A stretch of DNA of 64,000 nucleotides, taken from assembly GCF_024679095.1 (NCBI RefSeq), contig NW_026111613.1, forward strand, positions 270,501 to 334,500. Reading direction: 5' to 3'. The notes below the pieces were generated by a model. It was given only the letters and a program-made list of their open reading frames with translations, had not been told where the DNA came from and ran no database searches. Shown here in pieces: positions 1-15,500 of this stretch; within the stretch, counting starts at the first letter, position 1; each line of letters begins with the position of its first letter. The stretch is from Eriocheir sinensis. Lineage: Eukaryota > Arthropoda > Malacostraca > Decapoda > Varunidae. The position numbers and the translations under genes are program-made.

Positions 1-714
1 ATTTTGCATCTTAATTTTCATAGAAATTTACATTATTTTATTATTATAATGTGCATTTATTTTGATAAGACTTTACATTATTCTATTTGTGTTTTGTATA
101 TATATTTTTTATACATATTTACATTATTTAATGTATATTTTGTATATATATTTTATAGAAAAATTACGTTATTTTAAGTGTATTTGTTTATATATTTTCC
201 TTCAAATTTACATGATTTTATGTGTATTTTGTATATGTATTTCAATACAAATTTACTTAATTTTATGTGTATTTTGTATATTTATTTTCCTACAAATTTA
301 AATAATTTTTGTGTATTTTTGTATATAGTTTTATACAAATTTAGGTAATGTTATGTGTATTTTGTATATCTATTTTCATACAAACACACATTCTTTTATT
401 GATATTTTGTTTATTTATTTTGACGCGAATTTACATTATTTAATGTTTGTTTTGTGTATATATTTTTATACGTATTTACATCATTTCATGTGTATTTTGT
501 ATATATATTTCTATATAAATGTACTTTATTTTATGTGTATTCATATATATATTTTGAAACAAATTTACACTTTTTTATGTGTATATTGCATATTTTTTTA
601 TATGCAAATATACCTTATTGGATGTGCATTTTATATATTAATTTTAATACAAATTTAATTATTCTATGTGTATTTTTGTATATATATTTTTATAAAAATA
701 TGTTTTATTTTATG
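1..714 (+). repeat. Reference higher-order repeat unit, 16 monomers (about 717 bp)
   Basis: The unit runs between successive GGGTATTTTGCATC monomers; the first GGG lies just upstream of the window. Ordered variants include GATACGA/AAGACTTTAC, GTATTTGTTTATATATTTTC, GTATATGTATTTCAATAC, GTATATAGTTTTATAC, CACACATTCTTTTATTGA, GACGCGAATTTACATT, TTTTTATACGTATTTAC, TTTCTATATAAATGTAC, GTATTCATATATATATTTTG, a TGCAAATATACC monomer, TTAATTTTAATAC, and the TATAAAAATATG monomer before the next GGG. A total of 16 x 45 = 720 agrees with the measured span. Confidence 0.85.
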
Positions 715-1320
715 GGTATTTTGCATCTTTATTTTCATACAAATTTATCTTATTTTATTGATTTTCTGTGTATTTATTTTGATACGATTTTACATTATTC
801 TATGTGTATTTTGTATATATATTTTATACAAATGTACGTTACTTTATGTGTATTTGTTTTCATTTCATACAAATTTACATTATTTTATGTGTATTCTGTA
901 CATGTATTTAAATACAAATTTAAATAATTATATTATATCTATTTTCATACAAATTCAAATTATTTTTGTGTTATTTTGTATATATTTTTATATAAATTTT
1001 CGTTATTTTAATTGTATTTTGTATATTTATTTTCCTACAAATATACGTTCTTTTATCGGAATTTTTTTAATTTATTTGATACGAATTTACATTATTTGTG
1101 GTATATTTGGTATATATATTTTTATACTTATTTACATCATATTATATGTATTTTGTATGTATATTTTCATAGAGATTTACTCTATTTTATGAGTATTCGT
1201 ATATTTTTTGATACAAATTTATATTATTGATGTGTATTTTGCCTATCTATTTCAATACAAATTTACTTTATTGTATGTGCATTTTGTATATTTATTTTAA
1301 TACAAATTTTATTATTTTTT

Positions 1321-1598
1321 ATGTTTTTTTGTATATATATTTTTATTCATATATGCGTTATTATATGGGTATTTTGCATCTTTATTTTCATACAAATTTA
1401 CACTATTTTATTGATATTCTGTTTATTTATTTTGATATTTATTTGATATTTATTTGTTTATTTATTTTAATACAAATTTAATTATTTTATATGTTTTTTT
1501 GTATATATATTTTTATTCATATATGCGTTATTATATGGGTATTTTGCATCTTTATTTTCATACAAATTTACATTATTTTATTGATATTCAGTGTATAT
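1321..1598 (+). repeat. Local tandem duplication, period 170 bp
   Basis: About 108 bases starting at 1321 (ATGTTTTTTTGTATATATAT onward, through TTATATGGGTATTTTGCATC) recur almost unchanged from 1491. The spacing is 170 bases, near four monomers. Between the copies lies a compressed GATATTTATTT triplet. This looks like a recent unequal exchange inside the array. Confidence 0.85.
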
Positions 1599-3748
1599 AT
1601 ATTTTATACATATTCAAATTATTTAATGTATATTTTGTATATATATTTTATCCAAATGTGCGTTATTTTATGTGTATTTGTTTATATATTTCCATTCAAA
1701 TTTACATTATTTTATGTGTGTTTTGTATATGTCTTTCAATACAAATTTGCATAATTTTATGTGTATTTTCCATATCTATTTTCAAACAAATTAAAATTAT
1801 TTTGGTGTATTTTTGTCTATATTTTTTATACAAATTATAGGTATTTTATTTGTATTTTGTATATATATTTTTCTACAAATATACATTCTTTTATTGTAAT
1901 TTTGTTTATTAATTTAAATACAAATTTACATTATTCTGTGAATTTTGTATATATATATATATATGTTTCTACTTATTTACATTATTTTATTTGTATTTTG
2001 TATATATATTTTCATAAAAATTTACGTTATTTTGTTGTGTGTATTGGTATATATTTTGATATAAATTTTATACAAATTCATGTTATTTTATGTGTATTTG
2101 TATATATATTTTCATACAAATTTATATTATTTTATTTGTACTTTTACATATATTTCATTACAAATTTACCTTATTTTATGTTTATTTTGTATTTTATTTT
2201 ATTCAATTTGAAATTATTTTATGTGTATATTTGTATTTGTATTTAAGTTATTTTATGTGTATTTTCTATATATATTTTCATTTAAAATTACATTATTTTA
2301 TTGGTATTTTGTTAATTTAATTCGATACGAATTTAGATTATTTCATAGGTATTTTGTATACATATTTTTATACGCATTTACATTATTTAATGTGTTTTTT
2401 GTATATATATTTTTATGCAAATTTACTTTATTTTATGTGCATTTTTGTATATATATATTTATAGAAATTTGCGTTTTTTTATGTGTATTTTGTATATGTT
2501 TTCTCATACAAATTTACATTATTTTATTGGTATTTTGTTTATTTATTTTGATACATTATTTAATGTGCATTTTGTTTTTATATTTTTATACAAATTTACG
2601 TTATTATATGTGTATTTGTATAAATATTTTGATAGAAATTTATATTATTTTATGTATTTTGTATATATATTTCAATTCAAATTTAGCTTATTTTATGTGT
2701 ATTTTGTATATATATTTTCATACAAATTTAATTACTTTTGTGTAATTTTGTATATAGTTTTATATAAATTTACGTTATTTTATGTGTATTTTGTATATTT
2801 ATATTTGTAGAAATACACATTCTTTTATTGGTATTTTGTTTATTTATTTTGATACGAATTTACATTATTTTATGTGTATTTTGTAAACATTTTTTATACG
2901 TATTTACTTCATTTTATGTGTATTTTGTATATATATTTTTATAGAAATCTTCGTTATTTTATGTGTATTCTTATATATATTTTGAAACAGATTTATATTG
3001 TTTTATATGTATTTTGCATATCTATTTCAAGACAAATTTATTTTATTATATGTGCATTTTGTATATTTATTTTAATACAAATTGAAATATTTTATGTGTA
3101 TTTTGGTATAAATTTTTTTTTTTAAATGCGTTATTTTATGGGAATTTTGCATCTTAATTTTCATAGAAATTTTCATTATTTTATTAATATTCTGATACGA
3201 TTTTACATTATTTCATTTGTATTTTGTATATATTTTTTTATACATATTTACATTATTTAATGTGTATTTTGTATATATATTTTATAAAAATGTACGTTAT
3301 TTAAGTGTATTTGTTTATATTTTTTCATTCAAATTTACATTATTTTATGTGTATTTTTTATATGTATTTCAATACAAGTTCACCTAATTTTATGTGTATT
3401 TTGTATATTTATTTTCATACAAATTGAAATTATTTTTGTGTATTTTTTATATAGTCTTATGCAAATTTAGGTTATTTTGTGTATTTTGTATATCTATTTT
3501 CATACAAATACACAATCTTTTATTGATATTTTGTTTATTTATTTTGACGCGAGTTTACATTTTTTAATGAGTATTTTGTATATATATTTATATAGAAATC
3601 TACGTTATGTTATGTGTATTCGTATATATATTTTGAAACAAATTTACACTGTTTTATGTGTATTTTCCATATTTTTTCAATACAAATTTACTGTATTGTA
3701 TGTGCATTTTGTATATTAATTTTAATACAAATTTAATTATTCTATGTG

Positions 3749-3752
<4 letters not shown>

Positions 3753-3830
<78 letters not shown>
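3753..3830. repeat. (TA)n microsatellite, about 78 bp
   Basis: Pure TA run inside the HOR monomer that normally reads GTATTTTTGTATATGTATTT before the AAAATATGC box. Flanks are TCTATGTGTATT on the left and TGTATTTTTAAAAAACATGC on the right, so the tract replaces the monomer's TATATA core. Confidence 0.95.
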
Positions 3831-3835
<5 letters not shown>

Positions 3836-3947
3836 TTTTAAAAAACATGCTTTATTGTATGGGTATTTTGCTTCTTTATTTGCATCCAAATTTACATTAT
3901 TTTATTGATATCCTGTGTATTTATTTTGATACGATTTTACATTATTC

Positions 3948-4064
<117 letters not shown>

Positions 4065-7000
4065 TTTTATATACCAATGTATATATGTATATGTGTATTT
4101 GTTTTCATTTCATACAAATTTATATTATTTTATGTGTATTTTGTACATGTATTTAAATACAAATTTAACTAGTTATATGTGCATTTTGTTTATCTATTTT
4201 CATACAAATTAAAATTATTTTTGTGTATTTTTGTATATATTTTTATACAAATTTCGTAATTTTATGTGTATTTTGTATATTTATTTTCCTACAAATATAC
4301 GTTCTTTTATCGGAATTTTGTTTATTTATTTTGATACGAATTTACATTATTTTAGGTGTATTTGGTATCTATATTTTTATACTTATTTACAACATTTTAT
4401 ATGTATTTTGTATGTATATTTTCAAAGAAATTTACTCTATTTTATGTGTATTCCTATATATATTTTGATAAAAATTTACATTATTGATGTGTATTTTGCA
4501 GATCTATTTCAATAAAAATTTACTTTATTGTATGTGCATTTTGTATATCTATTTTAATACAAATTTAATTATTTTATGTGTATTTTTGTATATATATTTT
4601 TATACAAATATGCGTTATTATATGGGTATTTTGCATCTTTATTTTCATACAAATTTACATTATTTTATTGATATTCTGTTTATTTATTTTGATACGATTT
4701 TACATTATTGTATGTGTATTTTGTATATATATTTTTAAACATATTTACATTATTTAATGTATATTTTGTCTATATATTCTATGCAAATTTTCGTTATTTT
4801 ATGTGTGTTTGTTTATATATTTTCATGCAAATTTACATTATTTTTTGTGTATTTTGTATATGTATTTCAATACAAATTTGATTGATTTTATGTATATTTT
4901 GCATATCTATTAAAAAAACATTATATCTGTGTATTTTTGTATATATTTTTATACAAAATTTTGTTATTTTATTTGTAATTTGTATATATATTTTCCTACA
5001 AATATACATCTTTTTTTTATTGGAATTTTGTTTATTATGTGGATACGAGTTTACATTATTTTATTTGTATTTTATATATATTTTTTTCTACATATTTACA
5101 TTATTTTATGAGTATTTTGTATATATATATTCATAAAAATTTATGTTATGTTATTGTTTATTTGTTTATATATTTTGACAGAAATTTACAATATTTTATG
5201 GGTATTTTGTATATACGTATATTTAAAAAAAAATTAAGTAATTTTATTTGAATTTTGTATATCTATTTTCATACAAATTAAATGATTTCTGTTTTTTTGT
5301 TAAGATTTTAATACAAATTTTAGTTATGTTATGTGTATTTTGTAAATTTAATTTCACAAAAATATATATTATTTTATTGGTATTTTGTTGATTTATTTTG
5401 ATACGAATTTATATTGTTTTATGTGTAATTTTTATATATATTTTTATACGTATTTACATTATTTAATGTGTATTTTGTATATATATTTTTATACAAATTT
5501 ATGTTATTTTACGTGTATTTGTATATATATTTTGATACAAATATACATTATTTTATGTGTATTTTGAATATATCTTTCATTATAAATTTGCCTTATTTCA
5601 TGTTTATTTTTATATTTATTTTCATTCAGATTTAAATTATTTGATGTGTATATATTTATTTGTAAATACGTTATTTTATGTATATTTTCTACATATATTT
5701 TCATTCAAAATTACTTTATTTTATCGGTATTTTGTTCATTTATTTCGATACGAGTTTAAGTTATTTCATGTGTATTTTCTATACATATTTTTATACGCAT
5801 TTACATTATTTAATGTGTGCTTTGTATATATATTTTTAATACAATTTTACTTCATTTTATGTTCATTTGTGTGTTTTTTTATGCAAATTTATATTATTTT
5901 AAGTGTATTCTTTACTGTTTTTACTACAAATTTGCCTTATTTTATGTGTATTTTGTTTATTTATTTTCATAAAAATGTAAATTATTTTATCTGCATTTTT
6001 CTACATATATTTTTATAGAAATTTGTGTTATTTTATGTATATTTTGTATGTATTTTTTCATACAAATTTAAATTTTTTTATTGGTATTTTGTTTATGTAT
6101 TTTGATACGAGTTTACATTATTATATGTGCATTTTGTATATATTTTGTATACGTATTTTCATTATTTAGTGTGTATTTTGTTTATATATTTTAAAACAAA
6201 TTTACGTTATTTTATGCGTATTTGTTTAAATATTTTGATACAAATTTACATTATTTTATGTATTTTGTATATATATTTCAATACAAATTCAGTTTATTTT
6301 ATGTATATTTTGAATATCTATTTTCATTCAAATTTATATTATTTTATTGGTATTTTGTTGATTTATATTGATACGATTTTACATTATTTTTTTATATATA
6401 TTTTATATATAATTTTATACAAATTTGTGTATTTGTATATATTATTTTATGTGTATTTTGTTTATATATTTGTCTAAAAATTTAAGTTATTGTATGTTTA
6501 TTTTGTATATTTATATTTATACAAATACACTTTCTTTTATTGGTATTTTGTTTATTTATTTTGTTTCAATTTATATTATTTTATGTGTATTTTTTATCAT
6601 TTTTTTATACTTATTTACATCTTTTTTTGTGTATTTTGTATATTTTTTAATAGAATTTTACGTTATTTTATGTGTATTCGTATATATATTTTCAAACAAA
6701 TTTACATTGTTTTATATGTATTTAGCATATCTATTTCAATAGAAATTTACCTTATTGTATGTGCATTTTGTAAATTTATTTTAATACAAATTTAAATATT
6801 TGGTGCATTTTGGTATATATATTTTTATAAGAAATACGTTATTTTATGGGTATTTTGCATCTTTATTTTCATAAAAATTTACATTATTTTATTAATATTC
6901 TGTATTTATTTTGATACGATCGTACATTATTCTATTTGTTTTTTGTATATATATTTTTTATAGATTTTTACATTATTTAATGTATATCTTGCATATATAT

Positions 7001-7103
7001 TTCATACAATTTTTTTATCTATTATTTATTTTCATACAAATACACATTCTTTTCATGATATTTTATTTATTTATTTTGACACGAATTTACATTACTTAAT
7101 ATG

Positions 7104-7325
<222 letters not shown>

Positions 7326-7556
7326 AAACAAATTTACAATGTTTTATTTGTATTTTGCGTTTTTTTTCAATACAAATTTACCTTATTGTATGTGTGCATA
7401 CAATATTAATTATTCTATGTGCATTTTTCTATATGTATTTAAAAAAAAATGCTTTATCTTATGGGTATTTTGCATCTTTGTTTTCATACAAATTTAAATT
7501 ATTTTATTGATATTCTGTGTACTTATTTTGATACGATTTTACATTATTCTATGTAT

Positions 7557-7648
7557 AACAAAAATAAATACAGAATACACAAAAATAGATAAGCAAAATA
7601 CATATAAACAATGTAAATTTGTTTCAAAATATATATACGAATACACAT
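7557..7648 (-). repeat. Satellite block 2, short reverse-polarity patch (92 bp)
   Basis: Two monomers are in reverse orientation, including TTTGTTTCAAAATATATA and TACGAATACACATGA. The reverse complement closely matches 37462-37560, and both share the unusual ATAACAAAAATAAATACAGA junction. The right edge (CACATGATATGGGTATTTTG) is not found elsewhere in the window. Confidence 0.85.
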
Positions 7649-8459
7649 GATATGGGTATTTTGAATCTTAATTTTCATACAAATTTACATTATTTTATTA
7701 ATATTTTCTGTATTTATTTTGATACGATTTTACATTATTTTATTTGTGTTTAGTATATATTTTTTTATACATATTTACATTATTTAATGTGTTTTTTGTA
7801 TATATATTTGATACAAATTTACGTTATTTTAAGTCTATAAGTTTATATATTTTCATTCAAATTTCCATTATTTTATGTATATTTTGTATATGTATTTCAA
7901 TACAAATTTACCTAATTTTATGTTTTTTGTATATTTATTTTAATAAAAATTTAAATTGTGTTTATTTATTTTTGTATATAGTTTTATACAAATTTAGGTT
8001 ATTTACTGTGTATTTTTTAAATCTATTTGCATACAAATACACATTCTTTTCATAATATTTTTTTTATTTATTTTGACACGAATTAACATTATTTAATGTG
8101 TATTTTGTATATATATTTTTATACGTATTTACATTATTTCAAGTGTATTTTGTATATATATTTCTATAGAAATCTGCTTTATTTTATGTGTATTCGTATA
8201 TATATTTTGAAACAAATTTACATTATTGTATTGGTTTTTGCCTAAATTTTTCAATACAAATTTACATTATTGTACGTGCATTTTGTATATTTATTTTAAT
8301 ACAAATTTGATTAATCTATGTATTTATGTGTATATATTTTATAAAAATATGCTTTATTTTATGGGTATTTTGCATCTTTATTTTCACACACATTTACATT
8401 TTTTTTTAGATATTCTGTGTATTTATTTGGTCTTATTTTTAAGTATTATATGTGTTTTT

Positions 8460-8621
<162 letters not shown>

Positions 8622-11600
8622 TTTTCATTTCATACAAATCTACATTATTTTATGTGTTTTTTGTACATGTATTTAGATATAAATTTAAATAGTTATATGT
8701 GTATTTTGTATATCTATTTTGTATGTATATTTTCATAGAAATTTACTCAATTTTATGAGTATTCGTATATATATTTTGATACAAATTTACATTATTGATG
8801 TGTATTTTGCATATCTATTTCAGTACAAATTTTCTTTATTGTACGTGCATTTTGTATATTTATTTTAATACAAATTTAATTATTTTATATGTATTTTTGT
8901 ATATATATTTTTATGCAAATATGCGTTATTATATGGATATTTTGCAGCTTTATTTTCATACAAATTTACATTATTTTATTGATATTCTCTTTATTTATTT
9001 TGATACGATTTAGCATTATTCTATGTGTATTTTGTATATATTTTTTATACATATTTACATTATTTAAGGTTTATTTTGTATATATATTTTATCCAAATTT
9101 ACATTATTTTATGTGTATTTTTTTATATATTTTTATACAAATTTACATTATTTTATGTGTATTTTGTATATACATTTTCATAAAATTTATTGTGTGTATT
9201 CGTTTATATTTTGATACAAATTTTATACAAATTCATGTTATTTAACGTGTATTTGTATATATATTTTCATACAAATTTACATTATTTTATGTGTATTTTT
9301 TCATATATTCCATTACAAATTTACCTTATTTTATGTTTATTTTGTATATTTATTTCATTCAATTTTAAATTATTTTATGTGTATATTTGTATTTGTATTT
9401 AGGTTATTTTATGTGTATTTTGTATATATATTTTCATCCAAAATTACATTATTATATTGGTATTTTCTTAATTTAATTCGATACGGATATAGATTATTTC
9501 ATAGGTATTTTGTATACATATTTTTATGCTCATTTACTTTATCTAATGTGTGTTTTGTATATATATTTTTATGCAAATTTATTTTATGTTCATTTTTTGT
9601 ACATATATTTTTATAGAAATTTCCGTTATTTTATGTATAGTTTTATATAAATTTACGTTATTTTATGTGCATTTTGTATATTTATATTTATACAAATTCA
9701 CATTATTTATTGTATATTGCTTATTTATATTTATACAATTTACATTATTTTATGTGTATTTTGAATACATTTTTTTATACGTATTTACTTAATTTTATGT
9801 GTATTTTGTATATGTATTTTTATAGAAATCTACGTTATTTTATGTGTATTCGCATATATATTTTGAAACAAATTTACATTATTTTGTATGTAATTTGCAT
9901 ATCTATTTCAATACAAATTTACCTTATTGTATGTGCATTTTGTATATTTATTTTGATACAAATTCAAATATTTTATGTGTATTTTGGTATCAATAATTTT
10001 ATAAAAAATGCGTTATTTTATAGGTATTTTGCATCTTAATTTTCATACAAATTTACATTATTTCATTAATATTCTGTGTATATATTTTGATACGATTTTA
10101 CATTATTCTATTTGTGTTTTGTATATATTTTTTTATACATATTTACATTATTTAATGTGTATTTTGTATATATATTTCATACAAATTTACGTTATTATAT
10201 GTGTATTTGTTTATATATTTTCTTTCAAATTTACATTATTTTATGTGTATTTTGTATATGTATTTCAATAGAAATTAACCTAATTTTATGTGTATTTTGT
10301 ATATTTCTTTTCATACAAATTTAAATTATTTTTGTGTATTTTTGTATATAGTTTTATACAAATTTAGGTTATTTTATGTACGCATTTACATTATTTAATG
10401 TGTGTTTTGTATATATATTTTTTATCTAAAGTTAATTTATTTTACGTTCATTTTTGGACATATATTTTTATAGAAATTAGCGTTATTTTATATGTATTTG
10501 TATATGTTTTCTCATACAAATTTACATTATTTTATTGCTATTTTGTTTATTTAGTTTGATTCGAATTACGTGATTATATGTGTATTTTGTACATATTTTT
10601 TATACGTATTTACATTACTTAATATGTATTTTGTTTATATATTTTTAAACAAATTTACGTTATTATATGTATTTTTATAAATATTTTGATACAAATTTAC
10701 TTTATTTTATGTATTTTGTATATACATTTCAATTCAAATTTAGCTTATTTTATCTTTATTTTGTATATCTTTTTTCATACGAATTTAATTACTTATGTGT
10801 ATTTTTGTATATAGTTTTATTCAAATTTACGTTATTTTATGTGTATTTGGTATATTTATATTTATACAAATACACATTCTTTTATTGGTATTTTGATACG
10901 AGTTTACATTATTTTATATGTATTTTGTATACATTTTTTTATACGTATTTAGTTCATTTTATGTGTATTTTGTATATATATTTTTATACAAATCTACGTT
11001 ATTTTATGTGTATTCGTATATATATATTTTGAAACAAATTTACATTGTTTTATATGTATTTTGCATATCTATTTCAATACAGATTTACCTTATTGTATAT
11101 GTATTTTGTATATTTATTTTAATACAAATAATTTTTTTTATGTGTATTTTTGTATATATATTTAAAAAAAAGCGTTATTTTATGGGTATTTTGCTTCTTG
11201 ATTTTCATACAAATTTACATTATTTTATAAATATTCTGTGTATTTATTTTGATACGATTTTACATTATTCTATTTGTGTTTTGTATATATTTTTTTATAC
11301 AAATTTACGTTATTTTAAGTGTATTTGTTTATGTATTTTCATTCAAATTTACAGTATTTTATGTGTATTTTGTATATGTATTTCAATACAAATTTACCTA
11401 ATTTTATGTGTATTTTGTATATTTATTTTCATACAAATTTAAATTATTTTTGTGTATTTTCGTATATAGTTTTATACAAATTTATGTTATCTTATGTGTA
11501 TTTTGTATATTTATTTTCATACAAATACACATTCTTTTATTGACATTTTGTTTATTTATTTTGACGCGAATTTACATTATTTAATGTGTATTTTGCATAT

Positions 11601-12124
11601 ATATTTTTATACGTATTTACATCCTTTCATGTGTATTTTGTATATTTATAAGAAATGCGTTATTTTATGGGTATTTTTGCATCTTTATTTTCATACAAAT
11701 TTACATTATTTTATTTAAATTCTGTGTATTTATTTTAATAAGATTTTACGTTATTCTATTTGTGTTTTGTATATATATTTTTTATACATATTTACATTAT
11801 TTAAAGAGTATTTTTTATATATATTTTATACAAATTTATGTTAATTTAAGTGTATTTGTTTATATATTTTCATTCAAATTTACATTATTTTATGTGTATT
11901 TTGTATATGTATTTCTTTACAAATTTACCTAATTTTATGTGTATTTTGTATATTTATTTTCATACAAATTTAACTTATTTTTGTGTATTTTTATATATAG
12001 TTTTATACAAATTTACTTTATTTTATGTGTATTTTGTAGATGTATTTTCATACAAATACACATTCTTTTATTGATATTTTAATTATTTATTTTGACACGA
12101 CTTTACATTATTTAATGTGTATTT

Positions 12125-12231
<107 letters not shown>

Positions 12232-12567
12232 ATATTTACAACATTTCATGTGTATTTTGTATATATATTTCTGAAATCTACGTTATTTTATGTGTATTCG
12301 TATATATATTTTGAAACAAATCTACATTATTTTATGTATTTTGTATGTATATTTCATTATAAATTTGCCTTATTTTAAGTTTATTTTTATATCTATTTTC
12401 ATTAAAATTCAAATCATTTTATGTTTATATATTTATTTGTATTTACGTTATTTTATGTGTATTTTCTATATATATTTTCATTCAAAATTACATTATTTTA
12501 TCGGTATTTTGTTCATTTATTTCGATACGAATTTAGATTATTTAATGTGTATTTTCTATACATATAC

Positions 12568-15500
12568 AGATAGAGTAAATTTCTATGAAAATATATATTC
12601 AAAATACATGTATAATTATGTAAATAAGTATAAAAATATATATATCAAATACACCTAAAAATACACACAATTAATTTCAATTTGTATGAAAATAGATATA
12701 CAAAATACACATATACTTAGTTAAATTTGTATTTAAATACATGTACAAAATTCACATAAAAAAATGTAAATTTGTATGAAATGAAAATAAATTCACATAA
12801 AATAACGTACATTGGTATAAAATAGATATACAAAATGTACATAGAATAATGTAAAATCGTATCAAAATAAATACACAGAATATCAATAAAATAATGTAAT
12901 TTTGTATGAAAATAAAGATGCAAAATACCCATAAAATAAAGCATATTTTTTTTAAATTACATATACAAAAATATACATAGAATAGCTAAATTTGTATTAA
13001 AATTAATATAGAAAATGCATGTACAATAAGGGAAATTTGTATTGAAAAAATATGCAAAATGCACATAAAACAATGTATATTTGTTTCAAAATATATATAC
13101 GAATACACATAAAATAACGTATATTTCTATAGAAATATATATATACAAAATACACATGAAATAACTTAAATACGTATAAAAATATATATACACAATACAC
13201 ATTAAATAATATAAATTCGCATCAAAATAAATAAACAAAATATCAATAAAAGAATGTGTATTTGTATGAAAATAGATATACAAAATACACAAAAAATATT
13301 GTAAATTTGTATAAAACTCTATACAAAAATACACAAAAAATAATTTAAATTTGTATAAAATATATATACAAAATACACATGAGATTAGGTAAATTTCTAT
13401 TGAAATACATATACAAAATACACATAAAATAATGTAAATTTGAATAAAAGTATATGAACAAATACACTTAAAATAACGAAAATTTGTATGAAATATATAT
13501 AGAAAATACACATTAAAAAAGTTAATATGTATAAAAAAATATATACAAAACACATATAGAATAATGTAAAATAGTATCAAAATAAATACACAGAATATTA
13601 ATAATATAATGTAAATTTTTATGAAAATAAAGATGCAAAATACCCATAAAACAACGCATTTTTTATGAAAATATATATACCAAAATGCACATAAAATATT
13701 TAAATTTGTATTACAATAAATATACAAAATGCACATACAATAAGGTAAATTTGTATTGAAAGAGATATGCAAAAATATATATAAAACAATGTAAATTTGT
13801 TTCAAAATATATATACGAATACAAATAAAAAAACGTAGATTTTTATAAAAATATATATACAAAATACACATAAAATTAAGTAAATACGTATAAAAAAATG
13901 TATACAAAATACATAAAATAATGTAATTTCAATTAAAATAAATGTAAATTTGAATGAAAATATAAAAGAAATACACTTAAAATAGCGTAAATTTGTAAAA
14001 TATATATGCAAGATACACATTAATATAAATGTGTAAAAAAAATATATACAAAAAACAAATAGAATAATGTAAAATCGTATCAAAATAAAAACACAGAATA
14101 TCAATAAAATAATGTAAATTTGTATGAAAATAAAGATGCAGAATTCCCAAAAATTATCGCATTTTTTATAAAAATATATATACCAAAATACACATAAAAT
14201 ATTTAAATTTGCATTGAAATAAATATACAAAATGCATATACAGTAAGGTAAATTTGTATTAAAAGAGATATTCAAAAATACATATAAAACAATGTAAATT
14301 TGTTTCAAAATATATATACGAATACACATAAAATAAAGTACATTTCTATAGAAATATATATACAAAATACATATGAAATTATGTAAATACGTATAAAAAT
14401 ATATATACAAAATACATATCAAATAATGTAAATTCGTGTCAAAATAAATAAACAAAATATCATGTAAAGAATGTGTATTTGTATAAAAAGAGATAATAGA
14501 TAATAAATTTGTATAAAATATATATGCAAGATACTCATTAAATAATGTAAATATGTATAAAAAAATATATACAAAAAACAAATAGAATAATGTAAATTCG
14601 TATAAAAATAAATACACCGAATATTAATAAAATAATGTAAATTTGTATGAAAATAAATATGCAAAATTCCCATAAAATAGCGCATTTCTTATATAAATAC
14701 ATATACCAAAATACACATAAAATTTTTAAATTTGTATTGAAATAAATATTCAAAATGCATATACAATAAGGTAAATTTGTATTGAAAGAGATATGCAAGA
14801 ATACATATAAAACAATGTAAATTTGTTTCAAAATATATATACGAATACAAATAAAAAAACGTAGATTTCTATAAAAATATATATACAAAATACTCATAAT
14901 ATTAAGATAATACGTATAAAAAAATGTATTCAAAATACACATAAAATAATGTAAATTCGAATTAAAATAAATAAACAAAATACCAATAAAAGAATGTGTA
15001 TTTGGATAAATATAAATATACAAAATACACATACAAAATAAACATAAAATAAGGTAGCTTTGTAGTTTTTTTTTTTTTTTTTTTACATTGCTGCCTATTG
15101 CGCCGGTAGGCTTCTTCCCGGTGGATCCTGATGGTCGGTACAAATGTACAAAATACACATACAATAATGTAAATTTATATGAAAATATATATACAAATAC
15201 ACATAAAATACCATGAATTTGTATCAAATATATATTCAAAATAAATATTAAATAATGTTAGAGCGTATAAAAATATATATACAAAGTACATATAAAGTGA
15301 AAATTAAGATGCAAAATACCTATAAGATAACGCATTTTTTTATAAAATTATTGATACCAAAATACACATAAAATATTTGAACTTGTATTAAAATAAATAT
15401 ACAAAATGTACATACAATAATGTAAATTTGTATTGAAATAGATATGGAAAATACATATCCAAAATACACATAAAATTAAGTAAATACGTATAAAAAAATG

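Noticed and set aside
13086..13907. Longest open frame, 273 codons on the minus strand, looking like a polytopic membrane protein
   Set aside because: It is 15-residue satellite read-through; overlapping frames are equally open, the composition is Tyr/Ile/Phe with no domain, and it ends wherever an indel introduces a stop.
15100..15140. Possible vector or adapter contamination (contains GGATCC)
   Set aside because: Not favoured because the adjacent 19-base T run and missing target bases fit a retroposon end; it cannot be excluded without a database search.
14538..15239. 233-codon minus-strand frame crossing the GC-rich insert, with RPSGSTGKKPTGAIGSNV followed by Lys repeats
   Set aside because: The Lys run is the poly(A) tail and the rest is satellite; the frame is a chance fusion, not a retroelement protein.
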